A DNA stretch of 64,000 nt from contig JAILWY010000012.1 of assembly GCA_022113835.1 (NCBI GenBank), positions 12,834,001 through 12,898,000 of the forward strand, written 5' to 3'. Positions 12,431-26,345 of this stretch are shown piece by piece. The notes beneath the pieces were generated by a model that saw only the letters and a program-made list of their open reading frames with translations, had not been told where the DNA came from and did not search any database. Positions within the stretch are counted from its first letter, which is position 1; every line of letters begins with the position of its first letter. The DNA is from Atopsyche davidsoni. Its lineage: Eukaryota; Arthropoda; Insecta; Trichoptera; Hydrobiosidae. The position numbers and the translations under genes are program-made.

Positions 12431-15306
12431 AGGGTACTGTCCACGTCTTTATTAGTGTGTTTGGTAAATTACTGCCCAACTGTGAGACAGTCATACCACA
12501 GATAATTATTGGATATTTAATAGATTTGAATTATTCTCCCAGCAGGTTCACTGTGTTACCGATGTTTACGGAATGTAAATGCAAATAAATATTTTTTTTA
12601 TTATATAAATTTCACTTTTTTATGTCTCATAGTAAAAAATATGATTTAAAATGCGTTTTGTATACGTTTATATGCGTATCTAACCCAAAATAATTTACCA
12701 ACCAAATACGGTTGGTTAATTTGTATTTATTTTTTGAAACTATGCAATAATACAATTGTTTATGTTGAAACAGCTAAATGACAGACAGATTGATATCCAA
12801 CAAACCTAAATTCAAAGTTATTTATCTGCTTGGAAAGTATACAAATTCATGCGCAGTGATTCGGCCATAGACAATATAATTATACCTGCCATAACAGCAC
12901 GCCTCATCTGTCGAAAACAGCTATCATATTTATTGCTAGTTAAATACAGTATCAACGAAATAGTTTTATTGAAATTATATTGATTTGATAAACTTTTGTA
13001 CACATTTTACTGTACAGGTTTATGTTGTTATAAAATAGCAAGTAATAACGTTTTCATATGTACGATATTTATTTATAAGGGATGGTTTAGTATCGGAATG
13101 CAAATGTCATTCAAATGTTCACGACTAGCATATGGGAAATATTTATATAGGGTTGTCATAGATATTTCGATTATACGGTACAGATGTACAGTTTTCTTCT
13201 CTCATATAACGATTTGGTTTGAAAAACCAATTATATTATTCAGAGACTGAATTCAAACAAAAATTTAATTCTATTACGATATCAATTATTTAATTAAGCA
13301 TTAAAAATAGAAAAGAATATAAAGAAGAGTAACGTATCATATATGTGAAAGTAATATTATAATTAACATTTGTAAATTTTTACTGTTGTTATATCAAAGT
13401 GCATTCAAAAGCAAGGCTTCACCGTGTAAAAATAAGAAAAAGAAAGATATAGTATTTTTAAAAATGAATAATTCAAAGTTGCCGTGTAGACATAACAAAT
13501 GAATAGCTTAATTAAAACAAACAACAAATTTGAAAATTAATATACACCGTCGCTTAAGTCCTGAAAAAGTATTAAGCCGAGTCGTAAATAATACATTACA
13601 GGAAGCAAGTGCCGAGGGAGAAAAAACGGCAGAACGTAACGAAAAATCCGTTACGCTCTAACGGCCACCAGACAATACAACAGCCGTGTATTTTATTCCA
13701 CTGTACATAAATTCGCAGACTCAAGGCCAGACGGTTTGCACAGCATTCATGGGGTGAATACGCGCGGCGAGGGCTTGCGATGGGAGGTTTTAGGGAGGGG
13801 AAGGTGAGAGCAGCTCTGTTGCATATAAAAGTCCACCCTAGGTATTTTAACCTGAAGCCGAGCCTTCCCGTTCGGCTAAATGAGGAATTACCCATTTGTA
13901 AAGGGAGCTATATGCTGTACGCAGGTATGACGTCTTGTAATGAAAACGGCTTGCTTGAATACACGAATATAAAGGCCTTTATTAAATCCGGTACACTGCA
14001 AATGTTGGCAATGAAAAAGTATAAAAGTTTATATTTATGTGTGTAAATCTATGTAAAAATATTTTTGAAATATTTTTTGCTTCTCAAAAATCAATCCCAA
14101 AATGGTGTAAACACGTTTAATTCATAAAAACTCAGCAAATAAAAGAAAACATACTTTATTTATACAACTTTGACAGTATCTGTTATATTATGTGAAAATA
14201 AATGTTTCTCAACCGAGGTCGCCCGAAAGCTGAATATTTTACGAGGGAAATAAAATGCAGAAAATATATGAGATTCAGAGTTGTTATATGCAACTACTTT
14301 CAATTAAAAAAATAAATACATTTTCTAGTGGGTGGTGAAAAAATATACATTTGAAATTGACTCATCAATAAATATCGCAAGGTTTCGCCGGAAAGTCTGG
14401 CGCAGACGCGGGGCGTCCTGGCAACACCGCCTGGTAGGTACAGCGCCGGGGCTTCAACACTTATGACGGCATTTTATTGTGCTTGCTCGCGACAATCTCA
14501 ACCCCGGAGGAGGACGACTGCCAAGATTTAATTAACATAGCAGATAAATTCTCTGGCGTCGACACTTCATTGTTGCGACTTGACTGTCAAAAGTAGGTAT
14601 CAGTTTAATTAAGCATTGTGCCGTAGTTGTTTAACTTCAAAGGGTTTCGCGCGAGCGACGTTCGGTAGCAATACGATATTCGACGTACCGCTCGCACAAT
14701 ACCATTTGCGGAATCAGAATAATATTATGGGTGACAATCAAAACAATAATTCGGATCATAGCGCCCTACAGAAGGATAATGCTAATTAATGCAGTGAATG
14801 AAGTTTTATTCATTTCCGTCGGTGGATTTATTGCCACGTTTTGAACAAAGGAATGAATTTATTTCATATGAAAAAAAAGTTATAGAGGCACTCAACTATC
14901 TAGATAATTTAGAAAAAAATGATAGTATTTGCATTTAAAGAATACATTTCTTTACTACACAATTTTTAAATCTATATTGTATAGTACTGAATTCGGAATT
15001 CACTAATATCTCTTATTCAAATTATAATGAAAAATATAAAAATAACAAAGGGCTTTTGGAGTACTTTTTGACACAAACCATGCTATTTGTATGTAGGGAC
15101 TCACTTTTACCTACTATGTTTTTCTTTTTTTATTAAATGTAAAAATATTTTCAACACCCTTGTTTAATTACCTGTTTTATAAAATAAGATTCACTTGTAT
15201 GTATCTCCCTTTCTAATACATTACATTGAACCCCTAATTATAACTGAAATTATTGTGATTCTAACAATAATGTATTCTCTTTGCAATAATTGTCAGATTC
15301 ATATAA

Positions 15307-15337
15307 ACATATATATATATATATTTATATATAAATA

Positions 15338-15397
<60 letters not shown>
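15307..15397. repeat. TA dinucleotide microsatellite
   Basis: Alternating A and T with a few interruptions (TTTA, AAAT, TGTG), then about 50 bp of pure TA from 15346. It is likely polymorphic in length. The apparent ORFs here encode only IY repeats and are not genes. Confidence 0.97.
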
Positions 15398-15399
<2 letters not shown>

Positions 15400-15583
15400 A
15401 TGATTTATGATTAATAATGAAAAGAAGTGTATTGTGTAAAAAAATTGATGGACCACTAAAAATATTACAAATGTAAACATTTTTTTCGAATATCACGCGT
15501 TTCCAAGCCGATACTCTGAGAGTACTGATTTGTTATAATTTCCTACATTGACTTTACACACTCATACAATACTAATAACATGC

Positions 15584-15617
15584 CACACACACACATATAT
15601 ATATATGTGTGTGTGTG
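15584..15617. repeat. 34-bp perfect palindrome of CA/TA/TG repeats
   Basis: A CA run passes into a TA run and then a TG run, mirrored exactly around 15600/15601. Such compound repeats can extrude as a cruciform and are length-unstable. Confidence 0.95.
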
Positions 15618-15749
15618 TGCTTTTTTTTTTAAATTTACACCAAGTAAGAAGGAAACTCAATTACATGAGAAAGTGTGCACCAGACAGACGACCGACAGAA
15701 GGCGGTGATCGATTATAATGTATTGCCCTGATGAAAAAAATATATGAGA

Positions 15750-15935
15750 AAAATCTCCTGGGGGCTGAAAGAGGCGAGAGTCCTTGGGGCCGACTTTGCA
15801 AGGGACGCGGGACACGTAGCGAGCCGGCGCCGGTACCGCTCGCGCCACGGATCAGGGGATTGTCCGCTCAGTGCAGGCGGTAAAAAGGACACTTCAGGAG
15901 ATTACGGCAATGGCTCTAGCCTCTGCGCCATCCGG
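15750..15935. other. GC-rich island with the recurrent word GGGATTGTCCGC
   Basis: The 12-mer is at 15856-15867 and is shared with islands near 32112 and 57305; the first two also share the following TC. No gene is recognised. Confidence 0.4.
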
Positions 15936-18359
15936 GTAAGTGGCAGTTGCAAGTTACCTGATGCCATTTGAGTGGAAAATAATTAAAAGTTACGTGCTTG
16001 AATTGCCGGCATTTGTTGTGAATTGTTTGAATTGTCGCCTCTGCATTTTTTCCTATTGTTTCTTTGACTCCGGTTAGAGATTTCCATTACCTCTCTATAT
16101 CTCTTTGCATACATGGGAAAATAATATTTTTTTTAATTGCTTAAGCAAAGATGCCAAATTGCACCACCTCGTAAGTCGTCATCAGAAACGCCATTTAGCA
16201 AATCCTGCCATTAATTTAGAAATATATGTAATCTACAGTTATATTATGAAGATGATCCGAATAATTCAATTTTTGTAAAAAGTTTTAATTGAATTTTGTT
16301 ATGTAATAGTGAGCAATTATTATACTCTGGGTTCGGTTGGAGAGAAACGTGGCTGCGCTAATCCCAAGTGGATGAGTTAGAAATTATCAAAATAGAAATT
16401 TCAATTAATTATTGTATGAAAATGGAAACTTCAATTGTAATATTGTAGTAAGAAATTATTCCCAAGGAAACAAACAGCACCGAAGTTCTATACAGCAGCT
16501 ACACAAATTCGCCGGAAATATCGCGAAGGGATGATTAGGAAGTAAATACGGGCCGAGCTGGGTCGGGTCGGGTTGATCTCGCTCCTCCGGTAATGAGATA
16601 AAGGAACTCACTGGGGCAGGCGCGTGCAAAGGGACCGGAAAACTGCAAGTATTGTAGTTGTGGAAATTTGTAAAAAGGTTTCAATGGAGAATAAATATGG
16701 AAGTGCTTTGTTTCACAGGCTTTGTAGTCAAAGGAAGATTTATTAGGAAAGATAAGCGAGTTGCGCTTAATGTAGTTAAGCTATAAATCTATAGGACCGG
16801 TTTATTCATTAGGCAGTAAGCTGTGCACGACCACGATGCGATCTATTCTTGTGAGTTTTTATTGAAATACATATTTATTTTTTATCTTATTTTGTTGTGC
16901 ACGTATAAAACGGAAAGAAAGCCAATAAGAAAAGCAAATAACCGTACCTTATAACACAATCGGTGCTGTTTGCTTTGGGGTGTGATCATTCAGGCTGGAG
17001 CTTCTGAAACAAACAATGGTACATTGTAGCTTATGATATAAGAAATAATCAAACAGAAAGGAAAGTTTCCTTAATTCACAAACACGAATACCTTTGAGGA
17101 ACAGATAACGATAAAAGGAGATTGCGAAAATAAAAGTTCGGAAACGTTTTAGAATAAAAAAGAAAGTGCGCCAACCCTTTGACGGCAATTGGAGTTTAAG
17201 TGCATTAAGGATCCCAGGTTCGACTCCATTAACACTGAAGATTGTAAACTACGGCAGTCAAAAGAAATAACGGAGTTCCTCGAGAGTAGTAAGGAAAATG
17301 CCTTTTCTTAAGACGGGCCGCTTAAATTTGAAGATGTAATAGGATTTGTCAAGGGAGACGCTCACCTCCATCGTGAGGGAAGTGCACGCCACGGCAGGTC
17401 GACCTCAGAAGTTCACAGTCGAGGCGTTCGATGTAGAATTTATCACTACACAACGCACATGACTAGACGATAAGCGCTTCACATTAAAAACTACCAAGTA
17501 GGAAAATTTATAAATTTATTGACTTGTAAACCGAGGTAAAATAAAAAAAATTATTCCTATTTATAAATAAAACTACAAAATGATTTTCAGCAAACAAATT
17601 TTCTAGAAATAACAACATCCGGGTGTTTTTTTTTTTTAATATACTGTGAATTAATTCAGACAAAATTCTACTTCAACATTCCCACAGACGACAGATCCAA
17701 TCCAATATTCAACATTTCACTTAAATCAACGCGAAAGCTCCTAAAAAATACAGACCCTGCGGTGAAGACCCAGGGCAGAGAGAGGGAGGTTGAAAAAAGT
17801 ACCACTGAAAAAAGAACAGTGTAGCTATTTTCGGTGTGTACATACAATATTTCTTTCATGAAAGCATTTCATTCTGACATTTAATCTCGGCGAGCCTCCG
17901 AGATCAAAAACGCGGGTAATCCACCCTCCCCACCACGCACGGGGAGGGGCCACTGAGCCCACCGAGCAGTAATGAGATTTGAAACCAATTTTCAATCATT
18001 CATTCTGTATAGGTCCGCAGCGCGGAAGATTCTATAAAGAAAGATTTAATAAATAACATATAGCAATAAACCAAGATTTACAAAAAAGGATTTTTCATGT
18101 ATATAGTTTTTATTGGATATCCGTTCGGTAAATATATGGAATAATATAAATTTAATCTAAAATTATAGATAAGTAGAATAGTAATTTTTTTTCTATTTGT
18201 ATGAAACGTTTTATTTAACGTAATCAGCGCAAAAACCGCAATAATTCTACTGAATACAATAATAGCCTTTTAAATTAAAAAGAGCATTGGTAAATGTCTA
18301 TTTTTTGGATTGAACGTCAATCTGATGCGTATTTATTACCCATTACGGGTTTATTATAT

Positions 18360-18539
18360 TATTACTAATATGATGTCGATTAATGGATGTGATTAGTTAG
18401 TACAAGGGTCAGTACACCGGCCATGTAAGCCTGGGGATGTGTCGGTTCAAATCCCACACAAATCACGATGATATTTTTCTGAGAATTTCTTTAATCATCT
18501 TCTATGTGTGAACTAATGTGCCTAATCATATTAGTAATA
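18360..18539. repeat. 15-bp inverted repeat enclosing the tRNA-like relic
   Basis: TATTACTAATATGAT at 18360-18374 is exactly complementary to 18525-18539. The 180-bp unit contains the tRNA-like sequence near its left half. It could be a small MITE carrying or invaded by a tRNA-derived sequence. In AT-rich DNA a 15-bp pair at this spacing could occasionally arise by chance. Confidence 0.5.
18389..18466 (+). repeat. tRNA-like relic (78 nt, Thr-like TGT anticodon position)
   Basis: The 78-nt segment starts GTGATT and ends AATCAC, which pair. A box B GGTTCAAATCC lies at 18444-18454. An anticodon-like arm pairs 4 of 5 positions (CCGGC at 18417-18421 with GCCTG at 18429-18433) around a 7-base loop CATGTAA, giving TGT in the anticodon place but A instead of the invariant T before it. 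The box A region (TTAGTACAAGGG) is weak and the acceptor stem is out of register with the T arm by about two bases. It is best read as a degenerate tRNA or SINE head. Confidence 0.42.
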
Positions 18540-20229
18540 GCATTGGTAAACTCACTGTTATTTTGGACAAAACCACAAGAATGTTCGAGTATGTATTTTT
18601 TATTTGTAATTTTTAAAACAAATTTATTTATTTTCATAATTCATAATCCTACATAAATGAAATGTATATGAACTTCATATGACTTAATTATATCTGAAAT
18701 TGTACATATCATTATAAAACGTTTATAGTTAGTAGTTTTCGTGTGTAGTGATAACAATATCAATGTATTGTTTTATTTTAATTTAAAGTATATAAATATA
18801 TAATATCAAGTGAAGAGAAAACGCTATTTAATCAAGATGCACCATAAACCGCACGATAGGAACACGATTAGGATGGTATTAACATAAAAAGATAGACATG
18901 AAAAAACTCTTCAAATCCACGGTGAAAGCTTAGTTGAGTATTAACATGCGAACATATTTCTGTAGATTATATCATATTATACAAAACTGAAGTCAATCAA
19001 AACTTTGTGATTGAAACACAAATATCGTGCACGATTAAATTAAAATAGAATTCCGCGGTGTAATTTTCAAGTCGCCTGACAAACAGCAGTTAGCGCGTCC
19101 GTCACTGCGTCTGGGGACTTGGGAACAAGGTCTGAGTATTTCTCAAATAAAACTCCACCTAAAAAAATAAGCACCTTTCTTCAACTTTCGAAGCGTGGAC
19201 GTAAAGCGTGTGAAATATCAGCAGAACTTTATTTAATGGAGAACAGGTATACCCTGATGAAGTAAGATAGGGTGTAGTCTTTGCGGAAAACGAAAACTAT
19301 TATAAACCAGTTAAAACATTTACAAATTTTCGGAGTACTTATGTACAGGAAAATGCGCGTGTTAAAAGATTTTTTTTTGAGATTCAGGACTCACTTTTTA
19401 AAAAAAAGTAAAAATGTTAATAATTCAAATGCAGGATTGTGAGTTCTGCAACTCCCAATAAAATAAGCTGAACCGCTGTTTATAACATAAACATAGAGTA
19501 AATCGTGCGAAATTAATCTTCAATAAGTCAGTTTTTCATCGGAATGTTTCTAATATTGCCAAAAAACCTTAACACTAGGAAAAAAGAAAAACTAATTATG
19601 TAAAATGTGGGTATCAGATTGGGCATATTTTTTATGCACAAGTTGGTAATCAATCTAATTTTATATGGAAAATATAACTATTACAACATAACTGTTACAA
19701 TTTAGTGATGTAATTTGAGATAAATTAAACACTGCAGGACGATAAGGTGATAGTGCTATGACAAGTGTTTCCTGCAACATTTCTTGACAATGGCCGTAAC
19801 GTCATTCGACACTTGTATGGGTTAGTAAATAATACCCCACACATGATGAATGACGACAGGTGAGCTACTACCGAGACTATAGCAAGTTATATCGGAGAGG
19901 GCTGTCGTACGACACATTTCACTAGTGTTGTTGTTGATTGATATGCTGAATTCAATTTTTGTTAATTATAAATTACGACGGACTATTTGAAGAGATACAG
20001 TAAAGATGTGGTAGAAATGCACTGGATCATATTGATATTTTCACTTTGGAAGAGAGGGGTTCAGTTTCCACTGTAAATACACATTGTAGTACCGACGTGA
20101 CAAATATTAACTAATTATGATTGATATATTGCTCCTATTCAGCTCGAAAGCGTAGATTTGTTAAACCCTGTATAAAAAGTAAAGCACATCTGCTGAATAT
20201 CAAATTATCACCGTAGAGATTGTTGGAAA

Positions 20230-20490
20230 CTATCCGTTTTAAACGGCCCGGTCGCGAGATTTATTTGCGGCGGGCCGTTAATGTTTCGCCGATCGGTTTT
20301 ATCGGGGCGGCGGGCGGCGCGGGGGCGCGAGGGCTCGGTTAGGAAAGCAATTTGGGGTTCGCCGTGGGAAAATTTAAGCACCGATATGTGAGATTATTAT
20401 GTTTATCGGAAACGGGCTGCGCGGCTGACAAATCGCAGCGGCGCCGGCGGCCCGCGGCGCTGGCGGACCCGACAGACTCGCCGATTGAAT
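20230..20490. other. GC-rich island with palindromic ACGGCCCG/CGGGCCGT
   Basis: One of the most CpG-dense blocks in the window. Complementary ACGGCCCG and CGGGCCGT flank an AT-rich GATTTATTTG core near 20242-20280. TTTATTG/TTTATCGG words recur through the block. There is no coding signal. It is a good candidate for a conserved regulatory element, though this is inference. Confidence 0.4.
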
Positions 20491-21489
20491 AAATATGCGG
20501 CCAGAGTGTACGAAACAAGTCGAAACAATCAAACACTTGTTTATTCATATCTTAAACCTTCTTATAAGCACGTTAAAGATTATTTTGTCTTGACCCATGT
20601 AGAATTTATATTTTTATAATAATAATAATTTCAGCTTTATGGATAGAAAACGTATGGTATATATGTATTATAAACATCGCGTAGTTGTACATTTAATAAA
20701 GTGAGATATTTAAAAACCATAATTTAATACGTTGATTTAATACCTTTTTAAAAAAAACAAAATAATTAAAATTATTTCAGTCCAGATCCATAGACAAAAC
20801 CGATAGCAAAAAACGAATTGATTCACGACGTTGATATATATTTCCCGATGTCTACGTGGGTCGAAGAGAAAAAAACATCGTTCCCAAATTTAGCGCTGCC
20901 AAAGACAGCACGTCGGAGTATACAGATGGCTTCTGTCACGATAAGGTGTAGGTAGGGCGCTTCCACATACACTTGTCCACCCAGAACGTGACAATCTACC
21001 GACTGGGTATAAGGCGTTTCGTAAGATATCAGTTATGAAAATGTATCATAGTCAAACAATGTAACGCAAGCCCTTAGAGCGCATTTCAGAAAAGTGAAGC
21101 ATATTGCTAAAGTGGAGTTTCATTAAAGTACACAATGCAGTACACCGATAATAATGATTCGGAGTATAACCTTTAAATGGCGAGCCTTATTTTGTAGCGA
21201 GGTTTCAGCCACATCACGTCTTCGTTGCAATCCACTTTGTTGAATTTATTATTATCGTATTATTTCGTTTAAAATACCACTATTGTATTATTTCCATCAA
21301 AGCAGCTAATAATTCCGTAGGTTTAATCATTGGTCATCGCCACAACGCATAACTAATTGATTTTCAACCGGATATAAAAGCTCTGTCATACTAATTAGGT
21401 ATTATTCAAATTATTTCAAATACGGTATACTAACTTCATTTCTAAAACTAAATTGAAACAATATCGGACTTGTTAAATGCATTTAATTC

Positions 21490-21775
21490 GCACACAGGGA
21501 TTACGCTCCGGGGAGGTGCCAGCAGGTGCGTTGTTAATTCGACCGAAAAGCCTATGCGGGCGAATTGATATAGATTTAATATTCAGGCTGGGAGAAGTTT
21601 TATCGGTTTTCATGTGCCGGTTCGGGTGAGTCTTGAGCTCCCCGGTCAGGGGAGAAAGGAGAGCCTCACGTCTCCGGCTGAGGCCGCGGGGTGGGGGGGG
21701 GGGACCCGCTGATCACGCATCGCAGCCACCGGGGTCGGCGGGCTCAGTCCGGCAGGGAGGTAATTATGTGCACAG
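21490..21775. other. GC-rich island with E-box GCAGGTGCG and long G tract
   Basis: GCAGGTGCG is at 21522-21530, an E-box of the CAGGTG class bound by Snail/E-protein factors. The same 9-mer is in islands at 22459 and, on the other strand, 30574. The G tract at 21688-21703 lies at its right side. Confidence 0.4.
21688..21703 (+). repeat. G-tract with 11 consecutive G
   Basis: GGGG-T followed by eleven G (21693-21703) inside a GC-rich island. It could form a G-quadruplex and is prone to length variation and sequencing error. Confidence 0.85.
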
Positions 21776-22329
21776 GATACTCAAAAATATATTTTTAACC
21801 AAATTTAGATTTAATTAGACATATATTCTTAAATTTTACAATATTTAAATACCAGCATCAAACATTGATGCGAAAAATATTTGTCTGCCGTCATGGTTAA
21901 ATTAACAAAAAAATATTTACATTTAATAAAGTTATATCGTTTTACTGCTTTAGAATTGAGCTTGAAATGTGAGTTCATGCATTCTCAACACTTTGAGGTT
22001 TTAATAAACGAAAACAATTTATCAAAACAATAAAAATGTTATTTATTGTACCTATTTTTAAAAAATTAATATATAAACGTTTTGTATGAAGATATTGACG
22101 TATTATAACCGATGTTTACAAGTACTACGCATTGAAAATTGAAAAATTCACAAAGTTTACAAAGTAATCTACCAAATTTTAAATAACAAAGAAAATGCAA
22201 TTAAGCAAAATACTTTAGTATGTATTACTCAGCTGTTTCCCCTCTTGTTTTTCGGAGGTTTCATACTCATTCTAGCGTAAAAACCTCCTTTACAAAAGGT
22301 ATTTTTAAGTTCTAAGAAAAGCTTACCCC

Positions 22330-22610
22330 TTCTGTCACTTCATGCAACTTTCCCGACTCGATAAGAGGCTCTGAGCGCTGTCGGTCCGCTAATAGATTTA
22401 AGTGCTAAGTTCTATCGGTCCGCTGACAGGGGCTCTCAAAAGCGGGTCGCGATACGTCGCAGGTGCGGCTGTGAATAATAATCGACCGCAAGTTTGTTTT
22501 CTGCGGGCAAAAAACAGCCCCACTAGCCGGTTACTGCAGGGCTGCACCGCGAGGCGGTTAACTTTTGAGAGCGGTTAATGGAGGTGGTTGTCGTTTAGGA
22601 TCGAGTGAAA
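22330..22610. other. GC-rich island with E-box GCAGGTGCG
   Basis: GCAGGTGCG is at 22459-22467. TCGGTCCGCT is directly repeated at 22381-22390 and 22415-22424. No gene is recognised. Confidence 0.4.
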
Positions 22611-25600
22611 AGAAAAGCGGTGAGGTGTGAGATTGCGGGGAGAAAAAAAGATTCTTCAATTTATTATTAGTAATAAACTAAGAAAATGTCACTATCTTGA
22701 ACAAATAGTCATTTTGATTACTTTAATACAAGTTAATATTAATAATATATTAGATAACATTGTGTCTCGTGAATTAAAAAAAACATACGCTTTACAGAAA
22801 GCGTAAACATAAATAAGAGATGAGACTTATGATGAAAATTTTAGTATGAAAATATTTTGAAATGAAAACGTTCTTTGATATATCATATGCTATTGGAAAA
22901 GTGAAAAATAATGATAGAATTTGAGAAACCAAAAGCACAAATGTTAGAACGACGAGTGAATGGATAGCTGTTAGAATGAACAGTGCACATTTTTATCGTG
23001 GGTGAAAGGCCAGATTCCATTGCCTCTTCCTTTTAAACAAAATAGACGCAATAAACTTAATTAGACCAGGAAGTTCTCGGTATAAATGAAGGTGTTGCAC
23101 AGGGTTCACTGTGGCATCCATTATATGTAAATTGAGCGCTGTAATTGTATGAAACATATTTGCGTTAAAACGTGGGCGACGTTGTGAAGCTGCGAGGAGT
23201 ACTCTGCCTATGATGCAAGTGCACCATAAATAGAGCCTAACACATGCGATGTGATTCACCGCGGCCTGTGGAAAGCGAGATGCATATCCGGTGAATAATT
23301 ATTATTGTCTTGCCGCAGTAACAACGTCTGCATAAACTACATTGTGATAAAGTGTTGTGTGTTTGTTACGAATGCAGTTTTTTGTGATAACATGCAACGG
23401 AGTTGAAATGAGATAAACTCGAGCACCATCTGGTGCCGTGATACCTTCTATCTGGAGAGTAAACTTCGGTGTATCTCATTAGTTTCTTTACTAGAGAAAT
23501 GTTATATTTTTACGGCCAACGACAGATCTTTAGTGTAGGAAGTCTTGTATCGTAAACATGTAATTATGTTTTCATACAACCTAATTACCATAATAAACTA
23601 ACTAAGTCGTATTTGCTTTATCCTCTTACGTTTATTAATTGATACATTGGTTGAATTAATTTATATTTATACTTTAAATGTCCGGAAAGAAAACGTGGGA
23701 AGAAATTGCGAATAAAAAAAATAAGTCGAAGGATATGTTTTGGGTTTCACCAATATAATATTAAAAGTTAAAAAAAAAAAAACGTTTGTTTGAAAATCTA
23801 AGAGGCATTTAATTTTTAAGATATTTAGTCAGACGAAAGAGCATCAACTTCAAAAAGATTCTTTCTAGACTATAGAAGCATAGACTGAGGGAGACTAACT
23901 TTTAGGAGGGTTGACAACATAAACTGCTACGCAATCAATAATGGTTGGGGCATTTGGGGAGCCAGCAGCAATTTGGGAAAAGAAGACACCCGAGTAAATC
24001 GCAACCTTCAACATAACACAGAGAGGTTACGTAATATCGACAAATCATTTTATTCTAGTTTTTTTAATTTAAATTTGTAATGAAAAAAATTATTTCGAAA
24101 ACTGATAAAGTGGATAAGAGTAAATAAATGACACGATTAAGATCACAATCACCGATTTACGGAGTTTGCTCCCACCTCGAGGCGCACAATGGTATTTGAT
24201 GGTAAGTGAAGCTCCTCCACACTGGCAATTAATGAGGCCTGCAAACAGTCTCGGGGATAATTCTGCTCGGAGGACGAATGCTCCGGACTATTACGGGGCG
24301 GGAGCAAATCGGTTGACGTTATAGTGATTAATTGCATGTACGATTCAATGTAACATTCACTCACTAGGCATGGCGACGTATTTCAACTGGAACAAGATTT
24401 GCCTACATTCCATATTGCTTTGAGCCGAGAGGGTTACAGCTAACGTGCTCCAACAATCGCAATCAATTTATATATACAGAAGTATAAACATTAATTACTA
24501 TCGTCGTCGTATATTATTTTCAGTTTAGAAATTAAAAAATAAATACTAACAGTAACATCTAATTATTACTATCTATGCCTATGTACCGTAGGCAAAAAGT
24601 GTTTTGCATTTGAATCTCGACCAAATATGGTATAATATATAATTTTATTTTGTATTTATAAATACATATGAGATTTAAGGTTTTACTTAGTTATTAATAT
24701 TATTGTGTATTTAAATATTTGTAATAATCACCAACGCAAATATTTCTCGCAAAGCCTCGAAAATATTAAAAAAGTTTAAATATTTCTGTTTAGAATTATT
24801 TTTCTTCTTTGTATTCAAATTAAAATTGATTTTTCGTTCAATTTTGAAATGAATAATGAAATTCGATGCACGTAAATAATTAAAATTCTAACAACGCTCC
24901 GCAGAGACCGATGCTGTTTTGTTGTAGAAATATGAACGAAAAGTTCGTTTTGCACTTGGCGTAAAGCGCTTTGATAACCGAACAGTCGGAAATACAATGA
25001 ATATAAGTTACACCAGAGAACAGAGCTGAGGACTGTTACGGGAACAAACCACAGTTGTTTTTTTTTTTTTTGCGAATATTTAAATCTAAATGCATTGCTG
25101 TTTTGTACACAGTGCAACAAATACTTGAAATGTTGTAAGACTTCCTATATCACAAATATCATTGTAGCGGATTGAAGATAAAAGTTTTAAATATTTTTAA
25201 ACCGGATGAAGAAAGAAATAAATAAAATGGGACGTTTCTGTACTTTGAGAATTGTAATACAACGCAGACTAGCTAAGATAATCTTTAGTAAGCTGTATGC
25301 TACACAAAGTTAGTTTGATACTTTTATAGCGTGAAGTTCATAGCAAATGAGTATATAGTTATCTTACATAGAACATAATTATGCTGGAAAGTGTAATACC
25401 ATTGAGGTCTTATTTATATTTCCTTTTACTTATGTTTTATTTGAATATCATTATTTTAATTTATAAGAACATGTGAGTTATTAGTATAATTTAGTTCCAA
25501 TGTATGTACCGAGATTTAAAGTAAGCTTATGATTGTTAGTAAACGAAGTGATTTATTATGATAACCGCCGGTAAGCACTGAGAGTGCCAACGTGACTGGT

Positions 25601-26139
25601 CACTAGTTTGTAAGCCGGAATTCATTACTAAAAAATTAAGTTGGAAACGTTGGGGACGTTAAAGAAAGCATAATAAACGATCATACAAAAATAAGCGTGA
25701 TTAAAAAAACCATACATTCAAAATGCAGCTTGAAATTAGCTGACTCATAATAACTACTGGTGTATTTTAATAGGTTGTTATAACGAGTTAAAAAGTACAT
25801 ACGTCATGGTGTACATTAACTAAATAACAAACCTTTTATATTTTTATTTCATTGCGTGAAAAGATTAATATCGCTTATTTTGTATAAAAAATAATAAATA
25901 TTAATAAAAATAATTCTCTAAAATAGGAACAGAATCGCCAATATATACCACATATATTCAATAGAGGTCAAAAGCAAAGGAAATATAACGACACAAAGTG
26001 AAACAAATTACCAATATCCTGCACTAAAACCTTCGCGAAGTCTCCATATATCACACTGGAAAAGTCGATAAAGTTCTCAACAAAGAAATCTCACACAAGA
26101 CGACCTGCTAATATGACGAATTACTTTAAGTGCAAGGAA

Positions 26140-26345
26140 ATAAGAATGTATGGACGGTGAGTGCTCAGACCGGCAAGGAGGCACGCGAGGTTCCACCTTC
26201 CTCCGACAACCTGGTCTGGTAATCATACACTAGCGTGATAGGATGCTCTCCAAAGGAGCTGGCTCTCCATCATCGTTTCTTCGGAGTCTATTCAAAGGCC
26301 TGGGCGTGCAATGCATGGACGGATAACAGAGCGTGACTCAAAATA
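26140..26345. other. Moderately GC-rich, mixed-sequence block
   Basis: A stretch of high sequence complexity between AT-rich flanks, with no open frame of note and no repeat structure. It could be a conserved noncoding block or old repeat. Confidence 0.3.

Larger units (their letters stand above)
10511..18359. other. Gene-free AT-rich DNA with microsatellites
   Basis: Holds GC patches near 10960-11060, 11630-11800, 13560-13800, 14380-14520, 16490-16640 and 17880-17960, plus the TA and palindromic microsatellites. Frames of 106 codons (10742-11062 minus) and 99 codons (13596-13895 minus) resemble nothing known. No splice-bounded exon or RNA gene is recognised. Confidence 0.7.

Noticed and set aside
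14200..14230. TTCTCAACCGAGGTCGCCC resembling a hAT/SPIN end
   Set aside because: No second end and no 8-bp duplication found.
15195..15496. ORFs on both strands across the TA microsatellite
   Set aside because: They encode only Ile-Tyr repeats from the dinucleotide array.
17181..17227. GGTTCGACTCC (box B) with a weak box A upstream
   Set aside because: Box A is poor, spacing is too short, and no cloverleaf or repeat body could be traced.
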